Below, in pieces: positions 45,601 to 57,746 of a stretch of 64,000 nt of DNA. Below the pieces are notes generated by a model that made no database searches, was not told where the DNA came from, and saw nothing but the letters and a program-made list of their open reading frames with translations. Source of the DNA: Bryopsis sp. KO-2023 (lineage: Eukaryota > Chlorophyta > Ulvophyceae > Bryopsidales > Bryopsidaceae). The position numbers and the translations under genes were made by a program. The stretch's first letter is position 1. Each line of letters starts with the position of its first letter. Where the stretch lies: contig BSYQ01000007.1 in NCBI GenBank assembly GCA_030272585.1, positions 2,794,001-2,858,000 of the forward strand. The letters run 5' to 3'.

Positions 45601-46312
45601 ATTCTACAATCTAGAGGAGGATATCCTATCGGGCAAGACTGACCTGGCAACCGTCGTCAAGCTCCTCAATGACCCCAAGGGATCCCCTCTGGACAAGCTG
45701 CGATTAGCCCTGGTGTATATGCTGGCCGCCAGCCCTTTCCCACCAGACTCAGACCTCTCCCAAATCGAATCAGCCCTGGCATCGATCGGGGCCGACACCA
45801 CTGCCTTCGGCTATGTCCGAACTCTGTGCAAAAACAACCTGGCTGGCAATCTCAGGCAATCCGCCACCTCTGGCTCGATCAGCGGCACCCTTTCCCAGAG
45901 CAATTTGCTGTCTTGGGCTGACAAGACCTTCACGCAAGGAATCAGCTCAGTGACTAAAAGCATGAAGAACCTGTTGTCCGGTGCAAGGAAATCGCCGTTG
46001 GTAGCTGTGGTGGAGTCGCTGATGGATGGAAAAGTGGATTCGAGTGGGGCGGGCCCAGCGGACGACATGCGGAAGTTTGACCCTAAAACAGCCAGAGGGG
46101 AAAGCGGGGAGTCCAGGGGGGGTCAAGTGCATAGAGAAGCTGTGGTGTTTTTGATCGGTGGAGGTAACTACCAAGAGAGGGAGGCGGTGGAGGTTTGGGC
46201 GATGAGCGGGACCACCCCCAGGCAGGTTGCTTATGGATCGACTGACATGGTGTCCCCTGAAAAGTTCGTCGAGCAACTGGGAGAGTTGGCCAGAAGAAGT
46301 GGAACGGCATGA
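42674..46312 (+). CDS. SLY1: Sly1/SCFD1, Sec1/Munc18-family protein for ER-Golgi fusion
   Basis: An SM protein that binds syntaxin-5-type SNAREs and promotes ER-Golgi membrane fusion. Seven exons join in phase: 42674-42704, 42952-43145, 43574-43867, 44077-44352, 44661-44801, 45139-45368 and 45589-46312, giving 629 residues, the family's usual size. The start MILDIRQKQK matches the short conserved N terminus. Recognisable strings include KVLVLDKFCKDLLSPLIRVSDLR, VPAVYLVQPTSSNVKTIVDD, the central FCVFVTLGVVPIIHCPKGGAAE, RPLLVLFERNFDLSVAVQHTWSY, SAVSSLPELTEKKKVIDKHTNIA, and near the end EAVVFLIGGGNYQEREAVE. Intron 1 holds a copied piece of another gene's exon. Nothing suggests damage. Confidence 0.95.
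42840..42909 (+). pseudogene. Copied fragment of the AhpD-like gene's exon, inside Sly1 intron 1
   Basis: This stretch is about 90% identical to 48893-48970. Both begin GGATGGTTCTCATAACCC, share CCCCCCTCTGCTATTCGGGA and end at CCATRYTTCA. The copy here lacks seven bases present in the exon, which would shift its frame, so it is a non-coding duplicate. It lies just upstream of Sly1 exon 2. Confidence 0.8.
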
Positions 46313-46930
46313 TTTGTTTCGTTGTTTGGGGTTTTTTGTTTTTAATTCGGGGGTGCTGTGCTGGTGTGGGAAGCTGGTTTGTAAATGGAGGGGTTTCGGT
46401 GTGAATCTGTTGTGGTGGTGCCAAATTTCTTCCAAGGAAATGTTATTGATGTTGGGTATATAAAAGCAGGTTGTAATTGGGGGCATGCGGCTCTTCACTA
46501 GTGACTGACTAGAGGTTTTATGGGGTTCTAAGAAGAGGTTATAAACTGACGTTTAATACGAAAAACCACATCAGCTCCATTTCAGAAGGGCCATTGGCCA
46601 GGAGATAAACAAGCACCCAAATCATCCAGCTTTCATTTTCTGTAGAACTAGAACCTCTGGATCCTGACAAGGGTGGCTACTGTTCGGGCATTCATAACAA
46701 GCCGAAACGAAATTATCGTGTAGATCGGGAGACTGGAGAGGAATGCTTTCTTATTCATCCCTTTCCAACACTGCTTTCACGTCACTGAGCAAACAAAACT
46801 TCAACATAGTTTCCTCCTCTATCAACGCCAACTTGGCGTTAGGATTCCAAAACGCCCAATCAGTCCAGAGACTTCGGCTTCACAGAATTCCAGGTTGGTG
46901 TGCCAGGCTTGTGCGACGCGCTCGTCCGCC

Positions 46931-49900
46931 ATGACCACCCCTGCCGACACCCCCACAAAGCCCCACTACCCCGCGGATCTCTACGATAAGACATTGGAAA
47001 TGGTGGGTAACGCTCATGCACCCGCTCCTGAATACGGCCTCTTTTTGAGAAATACATTGCAGATTCACGTTTCACCATACCGATCGATTTTTTTTTTAAT
47101 TCTTTTCCTAAACACATGCCATTCCGGGTGTGAGTTTTGTTTCATCAGAATTTCCATCCCCCCCAAACTAATGCCACCATCGTTTACTGAAATCGTCGCT
47201 TGGGCACTATTGCGAACATTCTTCTTTCGTTATAAAGGCATCAGTAGGGACTTCGGTACCGATACCTCTTCGGGCCGGGGTGTTACAAGGTTGTCCAGCA
47301 AGTCCTTCTTTATATAGTCTGTATCAGGAGCCACTCCAAGATTTATTGAACTCGAGGATTGCTGCTCCTTCCTTGGGTGGGGAGACCATTCCATGTATGA
47401 TGTTTGCAGATGATACGGGGATACCAGGACATTGTTGGTCTGGGGTAAAGGAAGTGTTGCAGGTTTTGATTGAATGGGAACAATATTCGGGAATTGGTTT
47501 AAATTTTTCCAAAACGATTCTGATGGTTTTTTTTCAGCAGCTTATGTCTTCTTCTTTTCATTTTCATGAGCATTCTATACCAATTTCAGAGGACCATACA
47601 TATTTAGGAATTCGGTTATCATCAAGTTCTCATCATCCTTTTTTGTCGCATATTGATTATGTTTTAGCACAGTGTCGGAAAGCAATGGGGTTTGTTTTGT
47701 CGCGTCTTTTTGCTCTGAAAATTGAGGATCCAAAAGTAGCATACAATCTTTTTAAGGTGTATGTTTTGGGCAGTATAGGATATGGGTTTCCTATTTGGGG
47801 TCCATTCCTAACAGTTTCTCAGTGGCGTTTGTTGGAAGCAATTCATCTCCAGTTTATGAGAAGTATCCTCCGTTTGCCTCGATATACGCCAAAGGAGGTT
47901 CTGTACGGGGAATTAGGGTGTTATCCATTAGAATTAGCACTTTGGTCGCAATTGTGCCGATATTGGAACAAGTTGGTTGGGTTATCAGTTGATCGATTGC
48001 ATGGAAGATTGTTTTGTTGGGGTTTTGATCAATATCACGCATCTCGATCTTCTTGGTTTGGGCGTATTTTGGGTTTTTTCAGACGGTTTTGGCCGGAGAA
48101 GATATTTTCTTCTACGACTTTGGTGGACATTTCGGAATTTCAGCGTCGTTATAAAGCTATGCATGCTGAACATGTTTTCGGTTCATCTGCATCTCGAGTT
48201 ATATCTTGGTATCGGCATATTAAGTTTTCCCTCAGATTTGAACGGTATTTGACAACTTTAAAACCAACTTCTCTTCGGGTTTTCTTTACTCGTTTTCGTT
48301 GTGGTATTCATTTCTTGGAAGTGGAAGTGGGACGATATAATGGTGTACCAAGGGAAAACAGGATTTGTCGGTTGTGTCGGTCCGCGGTGGAAGATGAACG
48401 GCATTTTCTTTTTGAATGTCCTTTTTATTCTTCCTTTCGTTCTTTGCATTCAGATGTTTTTCGATGGGCTAATCCCAAGGATCTTTTTAGTAGGGTGCCA
48501 TCGGGCAAATTAGCTTTAATTATCAGCAAAATGGCTTCAATACGTTCAGCAGGTTTACAATCCTAAGGTTTTTGTTTTGTTTTTGTTTTTTTTTTTTTTT
48601 TTTTTCTCTTTCTTTTCTTTCCTTTTTGTCTTTGTTCCAGCATCATAGAGGGTGATGGCTCTCTTTTGCTGTGGGTTGTAATTATGATTATGATGATTAT
48701 GATGACTATTGGGATTTGAACCCACCCCCCCAAAAAAAAATACACAAAACAATTGAGATGAGTTCTCCATAATGCCACCTTTTTTTCAAATTGAAAAAGA
48801 TGCCAAACTGTGCCATTGACTAACAGCAGTGTGTTTTTGTCCCCTGAAAAACCCATCAGATATCTAAATCCTTCATGTCGACGGACGGACTGAAGGATGG
48901 TTCTCATAACCCTCTCACCTTTCATATGTTTTACCCCCCTCTGCTATTCGGGATGATGCCCATGCTTCAGGAGACTGTCCTGGTGAACGGACAGCTGAGC
49001 AGAATGGACAAAGAAACCCTGGCATCCTTTGTTTCTAACTCAAACAGATGCGTGTTTTGCACAAATGCCCATCAGACGATGGCGGAATCCCTGGGGGCAG
49101 GTAATATCGATGTAGCCATTAAGAGAAGCAAAAACGAGGCCGTTCTCTCTGCTTTTGGGTTTTTTGGTTTTTCTTTTTTTTGGGGGGTGGGGGGTGGGCT
49201 TGAGTGTGGGGGAGGGGTAGGGGAAGAAACAAAGAAGAAAAATGAAAGGTTTCAAGAGAAGAAAGGTTTCCAAATGAAAAAAAAATAACCCTGCAACCCC
49301 ACTATTTGGCTTGAACTCGAATTCAACCACGCCAGAAGGACGAGCAAAATTTGCCGATGCTGGACACCTGACACCGGAATTATGCTTTCCACGTCTGCGT
49401 TTTTTTTTGGGGGGGGGGGGGGGGGGCAGCTGTAAAACAGATGAGAAATATGATACAACAGAAAGAGGGGGGAAAAATGGCAAAACAAATCACTAGAGCA
49501 GGAAGAAAAAAAAATGATTTTTTTTTAATTTAAGAAAAAATAAGAAAAATCCTTGGTCGTTTTTGATGAGTCTAGATCTTGATGAACTCCAGCGGGCCAC
49601 CGAGGCTGAAGACCCTCTGGCTTTATCGAACAAGCGGCCTGGCGAAATTATCAAATGGATGCTGGCAGCCCAAAAGAAAAATGCTCCAGAAATCAGCCAG
49701 ATAAACTTGTTAGGCGATTTTCTGAAGTGTTCCAAAATTTTACCTATCAAGCATTTTTTTTTGTAACCCTCTTTTCATCTCCTTTTTGGTTAAATCTTAT
49801 CACTCTCGATCACCTGGGTGGTTCCAATGCTGGAAAAATATTTCTTCTATTCTTTTCAATTTTATAATGTTTTTTTGTGCGTTTTTTTTTTCCCCAGAAA

Positions 49901-51563
49901 CCGTTGACAAGGAAAGAAGAAGTTCCGGAGATCATCGGCACAGCATTCAAGTTCAATTATATCAATCGTGTGGTGGACACCTTCGTTACGAGGGAAAAAA
50001 TGCTTCCCAAAAAAGTGAATACAAATGATAGGATCGAGGCTGGCAGCACCATGCAGCCCATGCACCATGCAAATGAGTGATATGGACCCCACCGCTCCAA
50101 AAATAGAAAACCGAGCGCATGTCAGACGCCTATTCCCCCATCAGAAAAAGTTATAAAGTAATAAATATAAAATAAAATAAAATGAGACCCTACTATAAAA
50201 TGTAGAAATATATCCCATGTTTGCCACTGCTTTTCTGTTTTTTTAAAATGTATCATAAAAAAAAATAAACTGAAGCCTCAGTGCAGCCCATTCATGGAAT
50301 CAATATAATGATAATGATAACAAGCTGCAACCGCAATCAATTTTCACCCGGCTGTTATTTTTGGACCATTGTTTTCTTTCCTTTTTTCTGCTGAGGCCAT
50401 GCAAGGGTGGAATATTTTTCTTCACCCCAAGCTTTATTTTGCACTATGTTGATGATTGATTGGTCCACACCACGAATTTTTGAAAGCCGTTAATTTTTAA
50501 CGGTTAATTTTTAATTTTTCAATTTTTATAGGAAGGCAATTCAACCGCGGATCGACTGTTAAAAAAGAAGAGAGCACCGCCTCTACCTGGCAGCGCTGTG
50601 GAAATCATGGAGCTATCTCTGAAACTGCCAGACGATTTCAGCTGGGCTGAATCCAACGGACCAATTTCACAGGTAAGATTGGAAATACCTGTGAAAATAC
50701 ATAAAAAATTGAGAATAAATATATTAAAAAAAATCGAAATCTCCTTCGGCTCCTAATGAAACTCACAAAGAAGCATACCCTCACCATCAATCCGGAAGAA
50801 AATTTATAAACCGTGCTAAATAGATGATAAACCATAGATTAATTGAAAAATGGTAAGGTGTTTTGTTTTCTAATTTCATGAAGGGATTTGCGTGCTTTTT
50901 TTGGGGGGTGGATGCTCTTGCCCAGGTTTACATTCCACAGCTAGTGACAGATTTCGTTGGAAAATATATAGACGAAAACTACGATGGAAGCAAACCACCT
51001 CTTTCGAGGAGATGGGTGTTTGAAGTGGCCGGTAAATGGAAATTTGGATTTATTATTTTTTTATTTTTTTGTTCTTCTCGTGTGAGGGGGGATGTCTCTG
51101 CAAGTCCCTATCCCTATTTCTGCAAAAACATAAAAAGGAAGCTCAAAGCCACTTGGAGTTATTCTGTAGTTTTTGTTTTCTCGACATTTGCAACCCTTTC
51201 TCCATTGAATAGAATCAGAGTAATTCTACCATTGAGGAATATATATATATATATTTATTTTATTTTATTTTTTTTGTCTGATTTTTTTTTAACGATGCAG
51301 AGAAATTGGATGGCACGGAGTCCGAGGAATTTGCAGCGGCCTTCATGTTGCTAGTATCTTTCGCTCGTTTTCAGATCGATGAATCCCTCAAAAAGGATTT
51401 CGAAAGTCACTACCAGAATTTCGATACTCGTAGAGCCATGTGTGCGTGGGCTGCCTTTCAAACTGCCCGAAGAATCGCTGGGTGGCAGGGGGAGGCTCTT
51501 TCTCGCCATTTGAAAAAATATTTGGAAAATAATGGGGGAAGAATAAGCACCTTGGCTTTGTAG
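46931..51563 (+). CDS. AhpD/carboxymuconolactone decarboxylase-like protein
   Basis: A predicted peroxidase-fold protein. Candidate exons are about 46931-47003, 48860-49100, 49576-49740s, 49901-50040s, 50532-50672, 50927-51036 and 51301-51563. Junctions 49100/49576, 50672/50927 and 51036/51301 agree in phase; the others are unresolved. The second exon has NGQLSRMDKETLASFVSNSN then RCVFCTNAHQTMAESLGA, the CxxC...H active site typical of AhpD-like alkylhydroperoxidases. Later exons carry IIGTAFKFNYINRVVDTFV and a helical C terminus ending RISTLAL. A frame from 46743 (MLSYSSLSNTAFTSLSKQ) resembles an organelle presequence but I could not connect it. A truncated LINE sits in the first intron. Confidence 0.65.
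47226..48609 (+). mobile_element. 5'-truncated LINE (non-LTR retrotransposon)
   Basis: An insertion of about 1.4 kb in the first intron of the AhpD-like gene, in the same orientation. It begins inside the reverse transcriptase, shortly before the RGV-LQGCPASPSLY motif, and ends with a T-rich tail after the stop at 48566. The 5' truncation is typical of LINE retrotransposition. The target duplication was not identified. Confidence 0.75.
47280..48566 (+). pseudogene. LINE reverse transcriptase, C-terminal fragment
   Basis: About 428 residues with the RT catalytic MMFADDTGI, thumb-like sequence, and a C-terminal CRLCRSAVEDERHFLFECPFY zinc-finger-like motif (zf-RVT type). The endonuclease and the first half of the RT are missing because the copy is 5'-truncated. 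The remaining frame is open, suggesting a fairly young insertion. Codon use is AT-rich compared with host exons. Confidence 0.85.
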
Positions 51564-52232
51564 GAGAAGGAAAGAGACAACCATGTGGAAAATCTGGGCT
51601 GAGTCGATGATGCAGAATAGTTTTCCCAGGCACATGATTGCACTAGAATTAGAATCATATTTCGTGGGTGTGGCAAGAAGTTTTTATTATTATCTCAGAG
51701 GTTGAGATTTACAGTCTGTTCTATTTCTGATAGGAAGCTGGGTTATGTTTTGTTGAATCAATGGGCCCCAGAAAATTGATGATTTTTGCCTTTCCCTTTT
51801 TTCTATTTCTGTGCGCTTGGGGTGGAAGGGAGAGAGCAATCTTGTTTTTCAACCAAGATTTTTTTGGAAGGTGGTTCTTGGGCATGCTTTGTTCAATACA
51901 TTAGGATCAAGCTTCTGTTTCATTTACTTTTTTAAAGATTGATTTTTAGCCAATGTTATGGTGGTTTGAGTTTTGCATGCATCAAGTGTATTTTTAAGCA
52001 GTATTTATCTGTGGCTAAAATAGATTTCACTTTTGAAGAGTAGAACAGAAGGCTGCATTTGGTGCTTGACTCTCACTAGCAAATTATGTTGGTGAAAAGT
52101 CGATTGCTAATCAGTGTGGGAAATTGAGATGAGATGCAACTCTTCGATCCATTATTGCGTTTTGTTGCTTAATTAATCAATTGAATGAGCTTTTATTCAT
52201 CAAGCGGAAGTCTGAAAAGAGAATCAAACGCT
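51564..52232. other. Convergent intergenic region, nothing recognised
   Basis: About 670 AT-rich bases between two convergent gene ends. I see no gene, RNA or repeat worth naming. Confidence 0.5.
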
Positions 52233-54258
52233 CTACACTCCACCCCCCGATTTTGCTTCACTGTCTTTTCCCTCCTTGCCGCTCAGGAAAATTGCAACTT
52301 GGGCTTCGTCTGACCTGGAGAAGAACAAAAAAAACCGTTCATGTGAATGGACGGCAAGATTTGGTTGCTCCAGGAGAATGGCTGGCAAGGAAATGCACAC
52401 ACGCTTATTGACGCTGAGTTCTGACCTTCTCAACATTTCGTTCAAGGCATAGATCTCGTAGCGACGCCTTTCCTTATCCGAATTCAATTGTGCCCTTTTT
52501 TCCAGCGCTTCCGATTGTCTCTTGCGGGCGGCCTCCTCCTCCGATCTGCGCTTCAAGAATTTGCTTCGCTTCCATGCATCAACCCGTTCCTGAAACAGCC
52601 AGCCACGAGCTGATTCAGAAAACTCTGTCACAAACGCCTTAGGCTGGACATGCGGTAGTCTTGTTTTCGCTTTCTTGATGTTGGTTTTGAAAAAAAAACT
52701 ACCTGAGCTTTTTTCCTCTCGTCCTCCGGATCGAATGTTCGACAAAAAGTCTCCGACTGCGATCTGCGAATGTGCCAGAGAGAGTGGCTGGGAGATGTGG
52801 GTGTTGAGACGACACGGCTCAGCTTTCGCCCGTTGAGGCTGGGAGGCCTGACACAAAAGTGCTTTCAGTCTTTCGAAAAACTTACCTACTTACTCTTGAA
52901 TTCAAGAGTAAGCTCGAAAAAAAACAGCGCTCTTTTCTGTTGCTGCTGCATGGTTTGAATGACCAGAACGGATGCGGGAGGTACCTTGTCACAGCTGGTT
53001 TCTCAGATAACACCGTTGGCGGCGGTGTTGGCTTTTTCACTGTACGTATCGTGGAGGGGCCGTCGCACGAAACTGGCTTTGAAAGGGGAACTGTCTCCAC
53101 CACGATGCCGTCATGATGTGCGCTCGCTGAGGTACCTTGTTCAGCCCCGACTGCCCCATTCCCTGCTTTGTTGTTGACTATCGGGGATGTAGCGTGTTTC
53201 TCATTACTAGCCGAGCGTTTCAATCCTCTTGAGACCCAGTTTGCGCTGTGGATCTGTTCTGAAGTCCCCTCCCGATTCCTTGCAGTGCTTTCCCTGGTGA
53301 TCTCCGCTTCCTTACGCCGCGGTGAAAGGGGCTGATGCGTCTCGACCCTGGACGAATGGAAGTTCTTGGCACTATCTATAGCAGTTTTTAGCGCCCTGGA
53401 CGTTGCCGAGACTTTGGCTTTGGTAAGTACGGATTCGTCTTGCCGTTCCGCAGCAGGCCGCCCTGTTCCAACTGGGTCTTCCTCTTCTCGTCCGTCCTGT
53501 GTCCACCGGCGACGAACTGAATCCTTTTTCTTCTTTTTAGCGTGTTGCAAGGAACGACGCCGGCTCAGCGGCTTTCCCTTCTTTGTCTGTTTGCCCTTTC
53601 CCGCATCCAACTCCACTTCTTTTTCCGTGGGGGAAGCGCTGGAGTTGTCGTCAGAGCTCCGAGGCTGGATCGACGTCTTTGCGGCACTCGATTGTGCTGA
53701 TCTCCATGGAAACCTTTTTTGTGAATCCAAAGAACGTATGTTGGTGGAAGCCACATGTGTTCCCGGGGCTGGTTGACCTGAAAGCCTGGTCTCTTTTTCC
53801 TTGTGCTGAGGGGACGACAAGAAACGCCGCCGAATGTTTGCGCTGGTGGACCGCAATGTTAACGGTGGAGTCCCCAATGGCGGCGGCCCAGCTGCTGGGC
53901 TCGCACGTGCGGCATTGATAATCCTTGCCTTCAGTGAGTCGCTCGAAAGAAGGGGAACTTTGTTGTGAACCGAATTCAATCTCTTTTGTGGCGACTGTCT
54001 GGTTCCCAAGACATCGCCCGCCAGGTTGGATCGCAGCTCATTTTTCCGCTGCCTCTCCCCACAGGACAGTTGCCCCGCCCTTACGAACTTTGCACTGAAA
54101 TACCTTTTGATTCCATCCTGGGTTTGATGAGGTTCGCTGCTATTTTTGATCCTGAGTGAAAGAATGATCCCATTCAATTTTTGGACCAACCTTCTGGGGA
54201 TTTGCACAACACAAAACGAACAAAAACGGCAAAAATAAAAATAACCGGTCAAGAACAC
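52233..54258 (-). CDS. Unknown basic Ser/Arg-rich protein
   Basis: Two long minus-strand exons are supported: about 54240-52900, ending at GTAAGT donors, and about 52847-52233 after a GTGTCAG acceptor. The first encodes a long, likely disordered, basic Ser/Pro/Lys/Arg-rich region with a LSRRRSLQHAKKKKKDSVRRRW cluster suggestive of a nuclear localisation signal. The second ends in a charged helix (ERVDAWKRSKFLKRRSEEE, then KERRRYEIYALNEMLRR) that may form a coiled coil. The start codon is not fixed and the junction phase was not verified. I recognise no family; it may be a cytoskeletal or nuclear protein. Its donor lies inside a 24-bp perfect palindrome. Confidence 0.5.
52889..52912. repeat. 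Perfect 24-bp palindrome at a splice donor
   Basis: Half-arm CTTACTCTTGAA with its exact complement and no loop. On the minus strand it supplies the AAGAGTAAG donor of the unknown basic protein gene. Confidence 0.9.
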
Positions 54259-54577
54259 GAGACGAAACTATCATTACATGCCTTCATCCCCATCGAAAGG
54301 TGGGACTGGCTCAACGCCCAAGAAGTCAGCTTGAGGAGCAGAGGTCCCCACAATCGACAGCGCCGCCCCGAGATTGTTATACATGATTGGCAACTCACGG
54401 GATTCTGACGGTAGTTGATGCGTTTCTTATTTTCGTTCCCAGAGTGTGTTAAGGTTGGGGTTTGGCTGTCCCAGCCGCAACGATAGTTGAGCAGTCGTTT
54501 TTGTTGGGTATAGTTGTGAGCGGTGTCACACTTCGTGTGCTGACCACCGTTGACTTGGAGCTGACATTCTTTGTGGT

Positions 54578-54603
54578 GGTTCAATTCAACGTTGAATTGA
54601 ACC
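54578..54603. repeat. Perfect 26-bp palindrome
   Basis: Half-arm GGTTCAATTCAAC directly joined to its complement, with no loop. Confidence 0.95.
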
Positions 54604-55004
54604 TGGAAGGAAAATATCCACAAACTCTTAGTTTCTGACACAGTTTGGTTGCTGTATGCTCAAATCCAAAGAGTTGTGGCTGGAAGACGAGTAGAACTAC
54701 CCAGCAGAGAAGAATATTGTCTTGGGGGGCGGTGGGGAGGGAGAGAAGATATCTCCTCTTAAAGTTATCAGACAAGATTGCTGGCCAATTTTCGGCAGTG
54801 TTCCACGAGGTGCAGAGTCGCACTCCGTGGACATAGATTCTTTTTGTCTAGTCCATAAGTTTTTCTCCTCTCTGCAACGAACGAAAAAAAGACAGTTCGT
54901 GCACCACATCAACTCATCGCAACGTGGATGTTTGTTTCGAGTTTTCTCCCTGAAGTAAAAAGCGGTTTTGGTGTTTAGGATGGTGGGTCCCAAAATAGCA
55001 AACG

Positions 55005-55036
55005 ACCGTTGAACAACGCGCACGTTGTTCAACGGT
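55005..55036. repeat. Hairpin with 14-bp perfect arms, 4-nt loop
   Basis: ACCGTTGAACAACG (55005-55018), loop CGCA, then the exact complement (55023-55036). The following bases GTGCGTGCGC continue a second, overlapping inverted match. Confidence 0.95.
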
Positions 55037-55151
55037 GCGTGCGCACATCTACCAATTGTTCAACTTTCAGCCCAATTTCTTTCTTTGGACAGCTGTCCAA
55101 AGAGTCGTCATTTCGATGTTGGGGAGCGACGCATTCCTCTCCCACGTTTGC

Positions 55152-55204
55152 ATTGAGCTAACAAATTTGTTAGCTCAATTTGTTAGTTTCTTTGCAAAGA
55201 AACT
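55152..55204. repeat. Two adjacent perfect palindromes (28 bp and 20 bp)
   Basis: ATTGAGCTAACAAA followed at once by its complement (55152-55179), then five bases later AGTTTCTTTG with its complement (55185-55204). Neither has a loop. Confidence 0.95.
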
Positions 55205-56811
55205 CGTTAACTGTTCCTCTACCGAGTTCTTTCACACCTGGTGAAAAAAAAGCGGAAGAATACCAAAAACGATATCGTGCAAAATCTGGATATGTTTGTT
55301 CTTTCATCGAAGAGCATGCAATTGTGGAGGTTCAACGAAGCGACCCTTGGTTCTTCAATATGTTATGTTGTGGGCTTCATCCTTTCGAATCCATAAACAC
55401 CAAATCAAGAAAAATGCAAGCAGGACTTGAACCTGCGTCATGCTGCAACTGTCCATAAACAATGTTTCATTCATTATGGAAAGCATCAAAGCAAAGCTGA
55501 TCCGTTGGCCAAACCTGCGAAGACATCAGTTCTAAAAATCTCCAAAGAAAAAACAAAAGACAAACATGTCTGGTTGGGAGGGAGGGACCACGAAAATCCT
55601 ACACACCATAACCCTACACGTCTAAATGCCTATCCCTGTCCTTCCAATTTACTTCTTGTCATTACCAAATTCACCATTTCTCTGATCGTCCGAGCCCCCC
55701 TTAACCCAGATTGCACGTAATCTCAAATTGCTTGTGTTTCTGACTCGTTCCAACGAGCTCAAACAAGGTTTGCTCCTGCTGAGCTGGCCAAATTGACGAC
55801 AAATCAATGAACATCAAATTTTGTCCATCAGGTTTATCGCCATTTTGTAGATTTTTATTCAAGGCATATCTTCAGGTTTCGCTCAACATCTATTGGATTC
55901 AAAGATTTTTTGTGAAATCCTTCTGGTCCCAATCTCCATGGATATATAAACATGAACAAAGAAGCTACTTTGCTGTCTTTATTAATTTTACTGTAGTTGG
56001 CAGAAAAAACAACGTAGGGAAAGAACTACAAGAAGTGATGGCATAAATTAAACAGGAAATATCTATGTAGAAAAAAAAATAAAAAAACTAGAAAACCTAA
56101 AAATTTTGTGGTGGTAAGAGAACAACTGCCGCCTGCTGTGGCCCCCAACGAGTTTTCTTAAACTCGATCAAGAGTGATACAAATATATATCAAGGTGTCT
56201 TTTGATTTTATTGAAGAGTATGCAGCAGGAATGGCTTGTTTTTTTTTGCATTCATTCCTACAACTCTGGGTTTTTTGGAAACGACATATCACCACAGTCT
56301 CAAAATCAACCCTATAAAAGAGTGCTGGAATATCTCAAAATCGATCAATACCATATTGAGCTTCTGCAGGTTCCCCCAAACAAAACCCACAACCTTGAGA
56401 GAGGAGATGCAGGTTCAGTTGCGTTGAAAATTATGCAAGACTTTCATGGTCTGACGGACCGACAGCCAAAGAGGTCACCGTCCAACAGCGGATTGGACTG
56501 AATCGGAACATCAACCATTGTCGTTTGTCTTTAGAGAGAGTCATTAACATGCACCTCCATCTGGAAGAATCCTTGTTCAAAATATATTATAGTAAATGCA
56601 TCCCAATCAAATGGTATAATTCCACAGGGTTTGCATAACACATTGATGTTGTTTCATCCTTATCATTTTTTGTAGGAGTTCAGCCACCTGAAACCAGTGT
56701 TTTTTAACACTGACCAATCCATGATCAAACCCCACTCCCATTTCACAAGAAACCACCAAAGCTGAAACGTTGTCGCCATGACCCATCATCACAGTTATTG
56801 AACACACAAAT

Positions 56812-57647
56812 TCACAAAGAATATCTCTTGTTCCCCCTACACAACAGAAATACTCCTCTCAACAAACATGTCCAGTCCCTTGTGGTTTTGTAGTCTGGGA
56901 GATTGTATCTCCTTTTCAACGTTGTCAACCACGAAGAACAAATCGTTTTTTTGGTTAGAAACGACAAAGGACTCTCCTTGAAGCTTTTCCACTTCGAATT
57001 CGTTTGAAAGGTCCGTTCCTTTGCGAACGCTGCATCAATAACTTCCTTTATCGAAGTTAAAGGAAGTTGACAACCACAATCCCCGTTACTAGCAGATTCC
57101 AGTAATCCGTTATACTGCGACAAAGTGGATTCACCAAATTCGGTCGAACTGTTTGAACTGGACGTCCGCATCTCGATGTTTGTACCCAAAATGTGGTGGC
57201 CAGGAAAAATACAAGAGTCGGAAGGTTGAATTTGTGTCATACTTTTAATATTCAAGGATCAATCCCCCTAACGGTCTACGCATTTTGTCTAGGTTTATCA
57301 ATCTTCGATACATTCAAATATCAGGGACCAATTCAAAACGACTATGTCTTCGGCAACCAGCGGAGCTGCACCCATCAAATTCTTCCTATCCACAACAACA
57401 TGATGGATTTTTACTTCATCCAAAGACGTAGCGCTTTGTTTTTAGTCACTAAAATCAACCCAGATTCCCTTTGGAAATATAAGCTGACCAGGACAAACGT
57501 TGGAGTCCCATTGAAATGGTGTGCTATCGCCATCGAATCGAGAGCTTCGAAAATCAATTGGGGATGTGACTGCACCCCGAGGATACTTTCTATATTTTCT
57601 AGAATCTGCAACAGTTCGTCGTTAGACAAAAAATCAGAACGCTCCAT
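56812..57647 (-). CDS. Possible small unknown gene
   Basis: A weak minus-strand candidate. It opens at 57647 with MERSDFLSNDELLQILENIE, a helical, soluble start, and may splice at a GTCAGC donor near 57496 to an open stretch at about 57255-56812 containing SIKEVIDAAFAKERTF. No family is recognised and the junction was not verified. A 35-bp tandem duplication covers the start codon. Confidence 0.3.
57040..57068. repeat. Hairpin with 11-bp perfect arms
   Basis: AACTTCCTTTA (57040-57050), 7-nt loop, exact complement at 57058-57068. Confidence 0.9.
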
Positions 57648-57688
57648 GTTTTATCGTTAGACAAAAAATCAGAACGTTCCATGTTTGC
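57619..57688. repeat. 35-bp tandem duplication over a start codon
   Basis: Two adjacent copies (57619-57653 and 57654-57688) of a unit beginning TCGTTAGACAAAAAATCAGA, differing at about three positions. Both carry the minus-strand ATGGA(G/A)CG start context of the candidate gene; the second ATG is upstream and, being 35 bp away, out of frame with the first. Confidence 0.9.
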
Positions 57689-57746
57689 AGTATCTTCTCA
57701 ACCTTGCCCAAGAAGATAGGGAAGAGCGTAAAGTATAATGCTGACC

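Noticed and set aside
52689-52702. Intron within the last exon of the basic protein gene (GTAGTT donor near 52702)
   Set aside because: The frame is open straight through, and splicing to the nearby acceptor would shift the phase into a stop.
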